Of a stretch of 64,000 nucleotides of DNA, positions 8,197-17,258 are shown piece after piece. The notes below the pieces were generated by a model, which saw nothing but the letters and a program-made list of their open reading frames with translations, had not been told where the DNA came from and searched no databases. Source of the stretch: Ruminococcus sp. (GTDB lineage: Bacteria; Bacillota; Clostridia; Oscillospirales; Ruminococcaceae); the NCBI RefSeq assembly GCF_017549005.1, contig NZ_JAFYYT010000055.1, positions 43,605 through 107,604 of the forward strand, read 5' to 3'. Positions within the stretch are counted from its first letter, which is position 1. Each line of letters begins with the position of its first letter. Made by a program: the position numbers and the translations under genes.

Positions 8197-10719
8197 TCAT
8201 TTCTCCTTTTTATTGAAAAGACTGTCGCAGTATATCTGTGCGGTCTTTATTTTCTGACATGATGTGTAGTCATAATAGCTGCTGAAACTGTACGGCTCGT
8301 TTTTGCCGTCTTTTCTGCGGCAAAGTATGAGATACAGCACAAGCGCTGCAGCTGCACACAGGCTTACTATTATCCCTTCCGTGAGAAAGGGCGTTCTGTA
8401 ACGGAAAACTATGGTATTCTTTCCGGCGTCTGCCTTTACTGCCATAAAGCCCTCGTTAACGCGTTCGATATCAGCTTTTATGCCGTTTACCTCAGCACTC
8501 CAGCCTCTGCTGTAGGGAACGCTGAAAAAGACGAGCTGAGGCTGTTGGAGGTCGATGACCGAGCGGAAGCCATTTTCGTCGTATGAAAAGCTCTCGGCGC
8601 AGCACTGTTGCTTCTGGCGGCAGAAAAATTCATAGGTCTTGCGGTTGATGGCAGGGTAGTACTCGGGGTCGAACTCCGTGAGTATATCCTTGTATTTTTC
8701 TGCCTGTTCATCGGTGAGAACAAGTGACTTTATCATGATGACCTCGCGCTGAATAGCGCTTTTCTGCCTTGCCTCGTTCCTTGTTATATATGAATCGTAA
8801 GCCCAGCCCATAGGGACGAAGAGCTTGTTTTCGTATATCTCGAAATCAGCCGTGTCTCCGACGTATTCAAAGCCCGTGAGCTCATCGGGGATTATAACAT
8901 CGCTGATATCCTCTTCCTCGGGGTCTTTGTTTGCGTGTCGCGTCTGTACGGGCGGAACTTCCGAAACAAGGCTGCTGTAGCTGTTCCCACCGGACTTTTC
9001 CTTGTAGAAGTACTTGACCGATAGCAGACCTCTCAGCCCGTAGTGGTGCAGGGATGGCCTTGAAGCAACGTCGCGTCTTATGCCGATAAAGCTGTAAAAG
9101 TCCATGATAGATGGGGTGACGACGCTATGAAAGGCTCTGATTGAGGGGAGTCCCCATATCATAGAGGCGTTTTCGGTGTTGAAGCCTGTATCTGTGCGGA
9201 AGAAGCTGCTGCTGCCGACCGCTTCGTATACCTCGTCATCATAGTCGATGAATGAGTTGATGTAGTGTTTCGCGGAGCTGACGCTGCTTGCAGAGTAGAG
9301 GGTCGTGGTGAATATACATATTATGGACGCCGCCGAGGTCACAAATACCATGAACGCGGTGCTGAGAGTACCTTTTTTCTTCCTTTGCAGTATATGATAT
9401 GCACAGACGAGGAAAACTGCTGCGACTGCAATAGTCGCCCAGAAATAGGGGGTATCCTCGGGCATGGAGAAAAGCTTCGGCTTTTCGCCGTTTTCGGGCT
9501 TTCGTGGGATAATGCCCACAAGCGCGAACAACACAAGGACAGCTGCACTGACTTTAAGGCCGAAGAAGCCGTCTGAGCCTTCGTCGTCAAGGGTATGAGC
9601 GGTCATCATAGCCATTATCAGTATGGGCATATAGAACCACCGCGCGTAATAGTAGGAGTTCAGCGCCTGGAACAGGCTGTTCAGCACGGGAACGAATGCG
9701 AACAATATGCAGACCGCCGTGAGCTTTGCCGCCCAGTGCTTCTTTTTCAGCCGCATGAATGATATCACGCCCGTCATGGAGAATAATGGGAGATATCCGC
9801 CTATCGAAGCCCACAGTTCGTAGTTCTGGCTGAAAAGAATTGGATATCCGGGGGGATCGCAGGGCATGAAAAAGCTCTGTATTATGTGCGGTATGAGAGT
9901 CCTGTCGGCGTAGGATATCATTTCCGTACCGTAAAGCCTCTCGCCCAGTCGGAAATTCCCCATAAGAGCCATTGCCGAGGGCAGAAGTATGAAAGCCGCA
10001 AGGAGAGTCCCCAGTATCGCTTCGATCATCAGCGGCAGGAACCTCCGCCATGTTATGCGGAAATCAGGACTCCTGAAGCGGCAGATGCAGTAAATAACGA
10101 GAAATACTGCCTGACCTGCGAAGAAATAGTAGTTTATACACGCCATAAGCGCTGTTATAAGGGCAAAAGCGCCTCTGCGGCGGTTGTTCACGCACTCCTC
10201 CAGTGCTATGAGCATGAGTGGGAAAAATGCGGTGACGTCCTGGAAATGGTTGAAAAAGATGTTGTATATCTGAAATCCCGAGAACGAGTATAGCAGAGCT
10301 CCCGTGAGAGCGGCGTTGCTGCCGCGGACGAACCTGCGTATATAGGCGTAGGCGGTAAGGGAAGCTGTGCCGTGCTTTACGGCAAGCACCACAGGCATGG
10401 CGTGAAGCATGAGACTTCTCGGAAGAAGGGCTGTCAGCCAGAAAAACGGACTGCCGAAGAGGTAGAACGAATATGACGTCATAAAGTCGGAGCCCAGGTC
10501 TGTGAGCCAGTTCCAGCCGAACTGACCGTTTCTGACTGCCGAGTTCGCAAGGCAGTAAAATGGTATCTGCTGGGCGTTGTAGTCGCCGTAATATATGAAA
10601 TACCCTTGCTCCGTCAGCATCATGGGAAGCAGCGAGAACAGCATAGTTCCGAAGCCTATGAGGAATGCTGTCAGGTATTTTTCTTTTGTACAGCCGCGCG
10701 TCATGAAGCTCCTTTTCAC
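8197..10719 (-). CDS. YfhO-family integral membrane protein
   Basis: Large polytopic membrane protein (840 residues) of the YfhO family. Members resemble GT-C type glycosyltransferases, and Gram-positive relatives have been linked to glycosylation of lipoteichoic or wall polymers. The N-terminal half has about twelve hydrophobic segments. The first extracytoplasmic loop carries the acidic YYGDYNAQQIPFY motif typical of the family. A large soluble region follows and a final membrane span sits near the C-terminus (IIVSLCAAAALVLYLIL). The GTG at 10719 is preferred because AAAGGAG stands nine bases upstream; the ATG at 10704 is an alternative. The donor sugar and acceptor cannot be read from sequence. 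Confidence 0.82.
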   Translation of the reverse strand: MKRSFMTRGCTKEKYLTAFLIGFGTMLFSLLPMMLTEQGYFIYYGDYNAQQIPFYCLANSAVRNGQFGWNWLTDLGSDFMTSYSFYLFGSPFFWLTALLPRSLMLHAMPVVLAVKHGTASLTAYAYIRRFVRGSNAALTGALLYSFSGFQIYNIFFNHFQDVTAFFPLMLIALEECVNNRRRGAFALITALMACINYYFFAGQAVFLVIYCICRFRSPDFRITWRRFLPLMIEAILGTLLAAFILLPSAMALMGNFRLGERLYGTEMISYADRTLIPHIIQSFFMPCDPPGYPILFSQNYELWASIGGYLPLFSMTGVISFMRLKKKHWAAKLTAVCILFAFVPVLNSLFQALNSYYYARWFYMPILIMAMMTAHTLDDEGSDGFFGLKVSAAVLVLFALVGIIPRKPENGEKPKLFSMPEDTPYFWATIAVAAVFLVCAYHILQRKKKGTLSTAFMVFVTSAASIICIFTTTLYSASSVSSAKHYINSFIDYDDEVYEAVGSSSFFRTDTGFNTENASMIWGLPSIRAFHSVVTPSIMDFYSFIGIRRDVASRPSLHHYGLRGLLSVKYFYKEKSGGNSYSSLVSEVPPVQTRHANKDPEEEDISDVIIPDELTGFEYVGDTADFEIYENKLFVPMGWAYDSYITRNEARQKSAIQREVIMIKSLVLTDEQAEKYKDILTEFDPEYYPAINRKTYEFFCRQKQQCCAESFSYDENGFRSVIDLQQPQLVFFSVPYSRGWSAEVNGIKADIERVNEGFMAVKADAGKNTIVFRYRTPFLTEGIIVSLCAAAALVLYLILCRRKDGKNEPYSFSSYYDYTSCQKIKTAQIYCDSLFNKKEK

Positions 10720-10854
10720 AGCAGTGTTCTCCTTTAAAAATAGATATACACATGAATTATACCACAAACGTCTCGGAAATGCAACAAAAAACGAATATAT
10801 TTTCGATTATGGGGACATGGCGTGGGATATAGTATATAAATTATGATATATTTG

Positions 10855-10883
10855 TTGACTTTAATAACTAATTATGGTAAAAT
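10855..10883 (+). promoter_or_regulatory. Predicted sigma-A promoter of the scaffoldin-like gene
   Basis: TTGACT (10855-10860), 17-base spacer, TAAAAT (10878-10883), giving a leader of roughly 110 bases before the ATG at 10998. The stretch 10720-10854 upstream is AT-rich and holds nothing else I can support. Confidence 0.7.
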
Positions 10884-10997
10884 ATAAACGGATTTTCCCC
10901 ATTCCATTCAGCGTATCATGCAATATAATGTGGTATGGTGTGTTGTAACGGGCAGATCTATATTTTTCACTATTATAACAAAGAAGGAGTAAAAACT

Positions 10998-12362
10998 ATG
11001 AAGAAACTTATCAAACGTGTTTGCAGCGCTTTAGTATCGCTTCAGCTCATTGTCTGCGCATCGGCATTGCCTTCAATTGCGGTAGGAAAAGCAGGCGGAA
11101 ACCCTTATGGTATCAATGACGTTGATCCTCAGGACTCAGAGATCAAGCCTACGCTTTCACTCTCGCAGGTTAAAGGCACAGCAGATTCTGTTGTTACAGT
11201 AGAGCTTTCAGTAATCGGTGCAGATGAAAAATATTGCTATACAGACCTTCACATCAAGTATGACTCAAGACTTAAGCTTGTTTACAGAGACGATGAATAC
11301 GCTGAAAAAGGACCTGCAGGAAAGAAACTCAGCTATACACAGGAAAAGGACGGAGAGTCAGGAATTCTTTTAACAACTTCCGCCGACAAAAATTCAGGCA
11401 GAGACGGTGTTCTGTGGATTATGGATTTCCAGCTCCCTTCAGATGCCAAGATGGGAGATGTATACCCTGTATGCATTAATTACAAGGAAGGCGACCATTT
11501 CACAAATTTTGAAAATGACGAAGCCGGTAAGCTTATGGAAGCATGGGTGTTCACAAACGGTATCGAGCAGGGCTGTATTACAGTAGGCAACGAGCCTGAG
11601 GATAAGCAGGAGACTACTACAACTACTGCTAAGATCACAACGACAACTACCACAACCACAACAACTACTACCACAGCAGCAACCACTACAACAACTGTAA
11701 CGAAAAAGGTCGTGCAGCCGCAGCTTTCGCTTTCAAAGGTAAAGGCATCTGAAAAAGGCGGCGCTATTGTGTCAGTTGACCTCAGTGTCAGCGGAGCAGA
11801 CAAAGAATATGCAAATACTTGTCTGTTCGTAAAGTATGATGAAAGACTTAAGCTTGTAAACGGAGAGGCTAAAAAAGGTCCTGCAGCTGAGGAGCTTGAA
11901 GCAGGTCAGGCACAGTTTTCGGATCCTGAAAACCAGATATGCCTTGTTACAGCAGGCAGAGGCAATGATGGAAGAGACGGAGTTCTGTGGACATTTGATT
12001 TCCAAGTTCCCTATGACGTTAAGGACGGAGACATATTTGATGTAGAGTTCGTTATTGATGATGGTTGTATTTTCCAGAACCGCGATATGAATGAAGACGG
12101 AGAAGAAATGGAGACCTGGGCAAAAGAACATGCTGAGAACGGTTATATCGAGATCTCTGACGAGATCGAAATTGAAGGTCCTGTTTACTCTTTGGGCGAT
12201 ATAAACGGCGACGGTATAATAAACGTAAGCGACGCTGTACTGGTATTTGCTGTAATGATAAATCCCGGAAGATTTTCCGAAGAGCAGAAGCTTGCTGCTG
12301 ATATAAATGGGGACGGCAGAGTAAACATTGTAGATTATGTTTTGATACTCTTGCAGATCTAA
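10998..12362 (+). CDS. Small scaffoldin-like protein: two cohesin modules and a dockerin
   Basis: Secreted 454-residue protein, probably a cellulosome adaptor or small scaffoldin. Order: signal peptide (1 to about 24, ending CASALP); cohesin-like module 1 (about 51-198); Thr linker (206-235, almost only T); cohesin-like module 2 (about 240-387); dockerin (about 397-454). The cohesin calls rest on matched blocks in both modules: PTLSLSQVKG/PQLSLSKVKA, IKYDSRLKLV/VKYDERLKLV, and GRDGVLW followed by DFQ(L/V)P and a GD-(V/I) turn. The dockerin has two calcium loops, starting D401 (DINGDGIINVSD) and D435 (DINGDGRVNIVD). ATG chosen with AAGGAG eight bases upstream. No enzyme module is present and the gene stands alone between its own promoter and terminator. 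Cohesin specificity is unknown. Confidence 0.82.
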   Translation: MKKLIKRVCSALVSLQLIVCASALPSIAVGKAGGNPYGINDVDPQDSEIKPTLSLSQVKGTADSVVTVELSVIGADEKYCYTDLHIKYDSRLKLVYRDDEYAEKGPAGKKLSYTQEKDGESGILLTTSADKNSGRDGVLWIMDFQLPSDAKMGDVYPVCINYKEGDHFTNFENDEAGKLMEAWVFTNGIEQGCITVGNEPEDKQETTTTTAKITTTTTTTTTTTTTAATTTTTVTKKVVQPQLSLSKVKASEKGGAIVSVDLSVSGADKEYANTCLFVKYDERLKLVNGEAKKGPAAEELEAGQAQFSDPENQICLVTAGRGNDGRDGVLWTFDFQVPYDVKDGDIFDVEFVIDDGCIFQNRDMNEDGEEMETWAKEHAENGYIEISDEIEIEGPVYSLGDINGDGIINVSDAVLVFAVMINPGRFSEEQKLAADINGDGRVNIVDYVLILLQI

Positions 12363-12430
12363 TGACACTCATTTACGCTGCATTGCGTAGATTCTGAACG
12401 TTTTTACTGTAAATAGGATTTTTTATGCGG

Positions 12431-12458
12431 AATGCTCCCTATTTAAGGGAGCATTTTT
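12431..12458 (+). terminator. Intrinsic terminator after the scaffoldin-like gene
   Basis: Ten-bp stem AATGCTCCCT/AGGGAGCATT with a 5-base loop, running into a short T tract. Confidence 0.9.
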
Positions 12459-12473
12459 GTCATTTCACGGCAG

Positions 12474-12502
12474 TTGCATTTTCTCAGCATATGTGTTATA
12501 AT
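12474..12502 (+). promoter_or_regulatory. Predicted sigma-A promoter of the desulfurase-thiI operon
   Basis: TTGCAT (12474-12479), 17-base spacer, TATAAT (12497-12502). Transcription would begin near 12509, which rules out the ATG codons at 12510 and 12516 as efficient starts and favours 12540. Confidence 0.72.
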
Positions 12503-12539
12503 TAAAAGAATGCTTATGACAAAGGAATGGATAACGGAA

Positions 12540-13670
12540 ATGGAAGTTTACCTTGACAATGCGGCGACCACCAAGCCCTGCGCGGAAGCTGTTGCGGCGG
12601 CTGTGGAAGCAATGACCGAAAAATACGGCAATCCCTCCTCGCTCCACCGTGCGGGACTGAATGCACAGCTCCTCGTTGATGACGCGAGAAAAGCAATAGC
12701 TTCGGCGATAGGTGCGGAAAGCGATAATATATGCTTCACCTCGGGAGCTACCGAGAGCAATAACCTTGCCCTCCGCGGAGCTTCGGCTGCTTACGGCAGG
12801 AAAAGGAAAAAGATAGTTATATCGGCTGTGGAGCACGCTTCTGTTGAGGAAACTGCCGCAGACCTGGAGAAAAACGGCTTCGTTGCGGTGAGAGTTCCTC
12901 CCCGTGAGGACGGACGGTATTACGCGGCGGACTTTGTCAATGCCTGCGACGATGATACCTGCCTTATCAGCATGATGTACGTGAATAACGAAACGGGATA
13001 TATCCTGCCTGTAAAGGAGACTTTTTCTGCGGTAAAACGCAGATTTCCTGGTATAATCACCCATACTGACTGCGTTCAGGCTTTTATGAAGCTGCCTGTC
13101 AGGGCTAATGCACTCTGTGCGGACCTTATCTCCCTCAGCGGTCATAAGATACACGGCGGCAAGGGCGTGGGAGCTCTTTACATCAAAAAGGGAGTCCGCG
13201 TACTTCCTGTAGTTACGGGGGGCAAGCAGGAAAAGGGCATACGCTCGGGTACTGAGAGCGTTCCCATGATAGCGGCTTTCGGAGCGGCTGTGAAAAAGCT
13301 TGTCCCGACTATCGCTGAGCGCTATGAAAAAGTGGCCGGACTGAAAGCGTATCTGCTGGATAAACTCGGCGGAATCGAGGGCGTTGCGGTAAATTCTCCC
13401 GAGGACGGCTCGCCCTATGTGGTGAATATCTCGGCAGTGGGCAAGCGCTCGGAGATAATGCTCCACTTCCTTGAAAGCAAGGAGATATACGTTTCAAGTG
13501 GTTCTGCCTGTTCAAAGGGACAGCAGAGCGGAGTTCTCGGACAGTTCGGCATACGTGACAAGCGGGCGGACAGCGCTCTGCGTATCAGCATGACCGCGGA
13601 GACTACCGAGGAGGAGCTTGACCTCTTCTGCGAGGCTCTCTGCGAGGGCATGGAAAAGGTGAGAGGATAA
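12540..13670 (+). CDS. NifS/IscS-like cysteine desulfurase
   Basis: PLP enzyme that takes sulfur from cysteine as a persulfide for thiolation. The 376-residue product starts MEVYLDNAATTKP, the normal family N-terminus. It has His99 stacking the cofactor (SAVEHAS), the PLP-binding Lys203 (SGHKIHGG) and the catalytic Cys324 in SSGSACSKG. The start at 12540 is supported by the family boundary and by the promoter position. It is followed 34 bases later by thiI, with no iscU or suf gene near. By analogy with the NifZ-ThiI pair of Bacillus, it most likely feeds tRNA 4-thiouridine synthesis rather than general Fe-S assembly; that assignment is inference from context. Confidence 0.92.
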   Translation: MEVYLDNAATTKPCAEAVAAAVEAMTEKYGNPSSLHRAGLNAQLLVDDARKAIASAIGAESDNICFTSGATESNNLALRGASAAYGRKRKKIVISAVEHASVEETAADLEKNGFVAVRVPPREDGRYYAADFVNACDDDTCLISMMYVNNETGYILPVKETFSAVKRRFPGIITHTDCVQAFMKLPVRANALCADLISLSGHKIHGGKGVGALYIKKGVRVLPVVTGGKQEKGIRSGTESVPMIAAFGAAVKKLVPTIAERYEKVAGLKAYLLDKLGGIEGVAVNSPEDGSPYVVNISAVGKRSEIMLHFLESKEIYVSSGSACSKGQQSGVLGQFGIRDKRADSALRISMTAETTEEELDLFCEALCEGMEKVRG

Positions 13671-13704
13671 CAGTTTACATATATAATAGTATAGGAGAAC
13701 AGCT

Positions 13705-14883
13705 ATGAAAGAACTGATACTTGTAAAATACGGTGAAATGGCACTGAAAGGTCTCAACAAGAAGACCTTTGAGGATATGCTCATAAAGAACATAAAGCGC
13801 AGACTGAAGCCCCTCGGTCATTTTCAGATGACCAGCGCTCAGTCTACAACATATATAACTCCTCTTGACGAGGACATCGACCTCAACGAGGCAGCCGACA
13901 GAGTGGGCAAGATATTCGGTATAGCCACCTACTGCCGCGCCTGCGTATGCGAGAAGGACTTCGAGGACATATGCAACAAGAGCTATGAGTATCTTGAAGA
14001 TGTGCTCAGCTGTGCAAAGACATTCAAGGTCAATGCAAAGCGCTCCGACAAGGCATTCCCGATGAAGTCTCCCGAGATATGCATGGAGCTTGGCGGAAAG
14101 CTCCTCGAGAAGTTTCCGCATCTGACCGTTGATGTCAAGAACCCCGAAGTCACGGTAACTGTTGAGATACGCGACGAGAACGCTTTCGTTCACGCCGAGA
14201 ACATCAAGGGAGCAGGCGGACTTCCCGTTGGAAGCAGCGGAAAGGCTATGCTTCTCCTTTCAGGGGGTATTGACAGCCCCGTGGCAGGCTACATGATGGC
14301 AAAGCGCGGTATCCACATCGCCGCTATCCACTATGTGAGCCCTCCCTATACATCCGACCGCGCACAGCTCAAGGTGGAGCAGCTCTGTCAGAAGCTGACG
14401 GACTACTGCGGCGGCATCGCATTCTACTGCGTACCCTTTACCGAGCTTCAGGAGGCTATCAAGGACCACTGCCCCGAGGAATTCTTTACTATTATAATGA
14501 GAAGGCTCATGATGGAGATAGCTCAGCGCATCGCCGAAAAGGACAACTGTCTTGCACTTATCACAGGCGAGAGCGTGGGACAGGTGGCAAGTCAGACGAT
14601 GGCGGCTATGGTCTGCACCGACGCAGCCTGCCGTATACCCGTGTTCCGTCCCTGCGTGGGCATGGACAAGACCGAGATAATCGAAATCGCACGTAAAATA
14701 GATACATTCGACACATCAGTGCTCCCGTATGAGGACTGCTGTACCGTATTCACTCCCCGTCACCCGAAGGTAAGACCTGTGCTCAGTGATGTGGAAAAAG
14801 CTCAGAACAGCTTTGATTTTGAGCCGCTCATACAGAAAGCTGTCGAGGGAACTGTTATGAAGACCTTTAATTACGGAGATTAA
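13705..14883 (+). CDS. thiI: tRNA 4-thiouridine synthetase ThiI (without rhodanese domain)
   Basis: Adenylates uridine 8 of tRNA and transfers sulfur to it; in some bacteria it also serves thiamine thiazole synthesis. The 392-residue product has the N-terminal ferredoxin-like plus THUMP region (1 to about 170) and a PP-loop ATPase domain with SGGIDSP at 186-192. It stops at the length of Gram-positive ThiI that lack the C-terminal rhodanese domain. A Cys-rich stretch lies near the C-terminus (EDCCTVFTPRHP). It is the second gene after the NifS-like desulfurase, which would provide the persulfide sulfur. Confidence 0.95.
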   Translation: MKELILVKYGEMALKGLNKKTFEDMLIKNIKRRLKPLGHFQMTSAQSTTYITPLDEDIDLNEAADRVGKIFGIATYCRACVCEKDFEDICNKSYEYLEDVLSCAKTFKVNAKRSDKAFPMKSPEICMELGGKLLEKFPHLTVDVKNPEVTVTVEIRDENAFVHAENIKGAGGLPVGSSGKAMLLLSGGIDSPVAGYMMAKRGIHIAAIHYVSPPYTSDRAQLKVEQLCQKLTDYCGGIAFYCVPFTELQEAIKDHCPEEFFTIIMRRLMMEIAQRIAEKDNCLALITGESVGQVASQTMAAMVCTDAACRIPVFRPCVGMDKTEIIEIARKIDTFDTSVLPYEDCCTVFTPRHPKVRPVLSDVEKAQNSFDFEPLIQKAVEGTVMKTFNYGD

Positions 14884-14952
14884 TTTTAAGTTTTTCACAA
14901 ATTAATCACATCATTTTTGTGAGATATTAACTAAAGCAAGGACGGCGATTTA

Positions 14953-15489
14953 GTGGTAAGCGTTAAATTTTCTGAAACTGATACCGATAAACTTGACAAA
15001 ACAGTAGAAAATGTTGTAAAATTATTAGAACGAAAAAGTCTGACCATTGCTACAGCGGAGAGCTGTACGGGAGGACTTCTTTCAGAGCTTATAACATCAG
15101 TATCGGGCGCGTCTGCGGTATTCGAGCTTGGGATATGTACTTATTCCGAGCGAATCAAGACCGAATTTCTGGGAGTTCCTGCCGAAACGATTCGGGCTTT
15201 CGGCGTAGTGAGCGAACAGACGGCATTGAGTATGGTCAGAGGGCTGAAACAGCGCTCAGGAGCAGACGTGTGCGTTTCCGTGACGGGTATTGCAGGTCCA
15301 TCGGGCGGAACTGCTGATACTCCCGTGGGAACGGTCTATATCGGTTTCGATATTTGCGGCAGGGAATTTGTAAAACTTCCGGAGCTATGTAAGCTCAGCG
15401 ACATGAGCAGGGCGAATATCAGAAAATGCGCCGCTGCTTATGCCTTTGAAATCGTCGAAAAAATGCTGATGGAGGAGATTACAGACTGA
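14953..15489 (+). CDS. pncC: CinA C-terminal domain protein, nicotinamide-nucleotide amidohydrolase
   Basis: Deamidates nicotinamide mononucleotide to nicotinate mononucleotide in NAD salvage. The 178-residue product is only the CinA C-terminal (PncC) domain. It has TAESCTGGLLS near residue 36, the VSVTGIAGPSGG block and the DTPVGTVYIGF strand. The start is a GTG; AAGGA lies about ten bases before it. The stop overlaps the ATG of the following sortase by one base (TGATG), so it is probably the first gene of the pncC-sortase-sortase-spoIID-like run. The link between NAD salvage and sortases is likely only positional. Confidence 0.88.
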   Translation: MVSVKFSETDTDKLDKTVENVVKLLERKSLTIATAESCTGGLLSELITSVSGASAVFELGICTYSERIKTEFLGVPAETIRAFGVVSEQTALSMVRGLKQRSGADVCVSVTGIAGPSGGTADTPVGTVYIGFDICGREFVKLPELCKLSDMSRANIRKCAAAYAFEIVEKMLMEEITD

Positions 15490-17252
15490 TGAGCGACAAG
15501 TTCAATGAAGAAAGCTCAGAGGCTCAGCGCAGAGCTGAAAAAATAAAAGCGATCAGAAGGTCGATACACAGTGAAGCGGAAGTCGCTCCTACGACCTATG
15601 ATAATAAAAACGAAACAGAACGCACGGAGAGCATATCCGACCGCATAATGAGAGCCAAGGAAAAGAAAATGGCTACAGCGGCGGACATACTTGAAGAGCT
15701 TGACGCTGCTATCGCTTACGAAAAGGCAGCGGCTGCAAAAATGGCTGAAGAAGCTGCCAGAGTTGCGGAGAAGGCTGCCGAAAGCGCTTCACCTGATATA
15801 TCCGATCTGCTTGACGGACTTGAGACACCCGCACATGAGGAACTCAAGGAGATAGCGGAGGAGATCGCAGGCGACTTTACAGAAGTTGCCGATACGGTCA
15901 CTGATAAGGTGGAGGATTTCACAGAGGTCTCCCACGAGGCAGAAGAAGAGGAAATAGACCTTGAAGAGGTATTTTCCGTAAAGCCTGAAGCTGATGAAGA
16001 ACCCACAAGGGTCATGTCAAGCGAGGCTGTCATGAAAGCGGCAAAAGAAGAAGGCGTTCAGCATACAGACAGTGAGGCTGCTGCCGCAACGGCTGGTCCT
16101 GCCGAAAGCATACTGAAGGCGGAACACGGTACACATCAGGCGCAGCACAGGGAGTTTGCTCCCGAAAATGCCGGAAATGCGGCGGAAGAAGCCGTATTAC
16201 CCGAAAAAAAGAAGAAACACAAGAAGAAAAAGAAGAAAAAAAGCTTCAAACAGCGGCTTATCGACCTTGTTCCCCATAAGGGCGACGGCGTCGGTGAGTG
16301 CATAAGAAAGATCGTATTCCTCTGCTCGATAATTGCCATAGTTGTCTGCGGATACATGGTTGGCGATTACTACTATGACCTGTGGTCAAGCAGGAACAAG
16401 ACCGAGAAGATCATGGAGATATACGATACTGCGACTGAAAAGAAAAAGCCTCCCGTACAGAAGAAAGAGGAAGATAAAAGGAAGAAGTATACTCTCCTCG
16501 AGGGCGCGCGCAAGCTCCTTGAGATAAATCCCGATATCGTCGGAGTAATAAGCATACCCGACACTCTTCTCAACAATCCTGTTTTGCAGGCGGAGGACAA
16601 TAAAAAGTACCTCAATACGAAGTACGACCTTACTGAGAATATCGCGGGCGAGATCTTCCTCGATTACAGAAACCACTTTGACGAGGTGGACGAGGAAGGC
16701 TATCTTAAATGCCCGAATTCGGACAATCTTATCCTTTACGGACACAATATGTACGATGATCAGTTGTTCGGATCACTTAAATACTATGTCAGAAATGAGG
16801 CGTATTACGGACTTCACCCCGTTATAAACCTCAGCTCTAATTACGAGAATTATCAGTACAAGATATTTGCATTTTTCATACTTGACGCCGACGATGAGAC
16901 CGATACACGATTTGACTGCTGGAACGATCTCGACTTTGACAGCGAGGACGATTTCTACAATTTCGTCAACGAGGCAAAGAGAAGAACTATCCGCACCAAC
17001 GATGTAGACGTAAAGTACGGCGATCCGCTGCTTACACTTTCCACCTGCAACAGCTATCTCCCCGATGAACGTGCCCGTCTTATAATACTTGCAAGACTGG
17101 TAAGAGAGGGCGAGGATCCGATGAAGGGTACTCAGGACAGTCAGCCGAACCCCAATATCAAGTGGCCGACGCTGTTCTACGCTGATCACCCCAACGAACA
17201 TTACGATCCTGATGCAGAATTTGTACCCTACGGCCCCAAGGAAGGAAAGTGA
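15489..17252 (+). CDS. Class B-type sortase with long charged cytoplasmic N-terminus
   Basis: Membrane-anchored transpeptidase of the sortase family, expected to link secreted proteins to the wall or to each other. The 587-residue product is more than twice the usual length. Residues 1 to about 270 are an acidic, Ala/Glu-rich region without membrane segments. It ends in a Lys-rich patch (KKKKHKKKKKKKSFKQ) before a transmembrane helix (about 274-297, IVFLCSIIAIVVCGYMV). The extracellular sortase domain has catalytic His419 (YGHNM), Cys520 (LSTC) and Arg528 or Arg530 (DERARL). The start overlaps the pncC stop. A paralogue follows seven bases downstream. The substrate sorting motif is unknown, since no LPXTG-like protein is in the window. 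Confidence 0.87.
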   Translation: MSDKFNEESSEAQRRAEKIKAIRRSIHSEAEVAPTTYDNKNETERTESISDRIMRAKEKKMATAADILEELDAAIAYEKAAAAKMAEEAARVAEKAAESASPDISDLLDGLETPAHEELKEIAEEIAGDFTEVADTVTDKVEDFTEVSHEAEEEEIDLEEVFSVKPEADEEPTRVMSSEAVMKAAKEEGVQHTDSEAAAATAGPAESILKAEHGTHQAQHREFAPENAGNAAEEAVLPEKKKKHKKKKKKKSFKQRLIDLVPHKGDGVGECIRKIVFLCSIIAIVVCGYMVGDYYYDLWSSRNKTEKIMEIYDTATEKKKPPVQKKEEDKRKKYTLLEGARKLLEINPDIVGVISIPDTLLNNPVLQAEDNKKYLNTKYDLTENIAGEIFLDYRNHFDEVDEEGYLKCPNSDNLILYGHNMYDDQLFGSLKYYVRNEAYYGLHPVINLSSNYENYQYKIFAFFILDADDETDTRFDCWNDLDFDSEDDFYNFVNEAKRRTIRTNDVDVKYGDPLLTLSTCNSYLPDERARLIILARLVREGEDPMKGTQDSQPNPNIKWPTLFYADHPNEHYDPDAEFVPYGPKEGK

Positions 17253-17258
17253 TAAGCC

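Noticed and set aside
11580-11710. ACA/ACC trinucleotide run that could look like a microsatellite or CRISPR-like repeat
   Set aside because: It is the in-frame Thr linker of the scaffoldin-like gene. The same explains the runs near 56440-56560 and 58600-58700.
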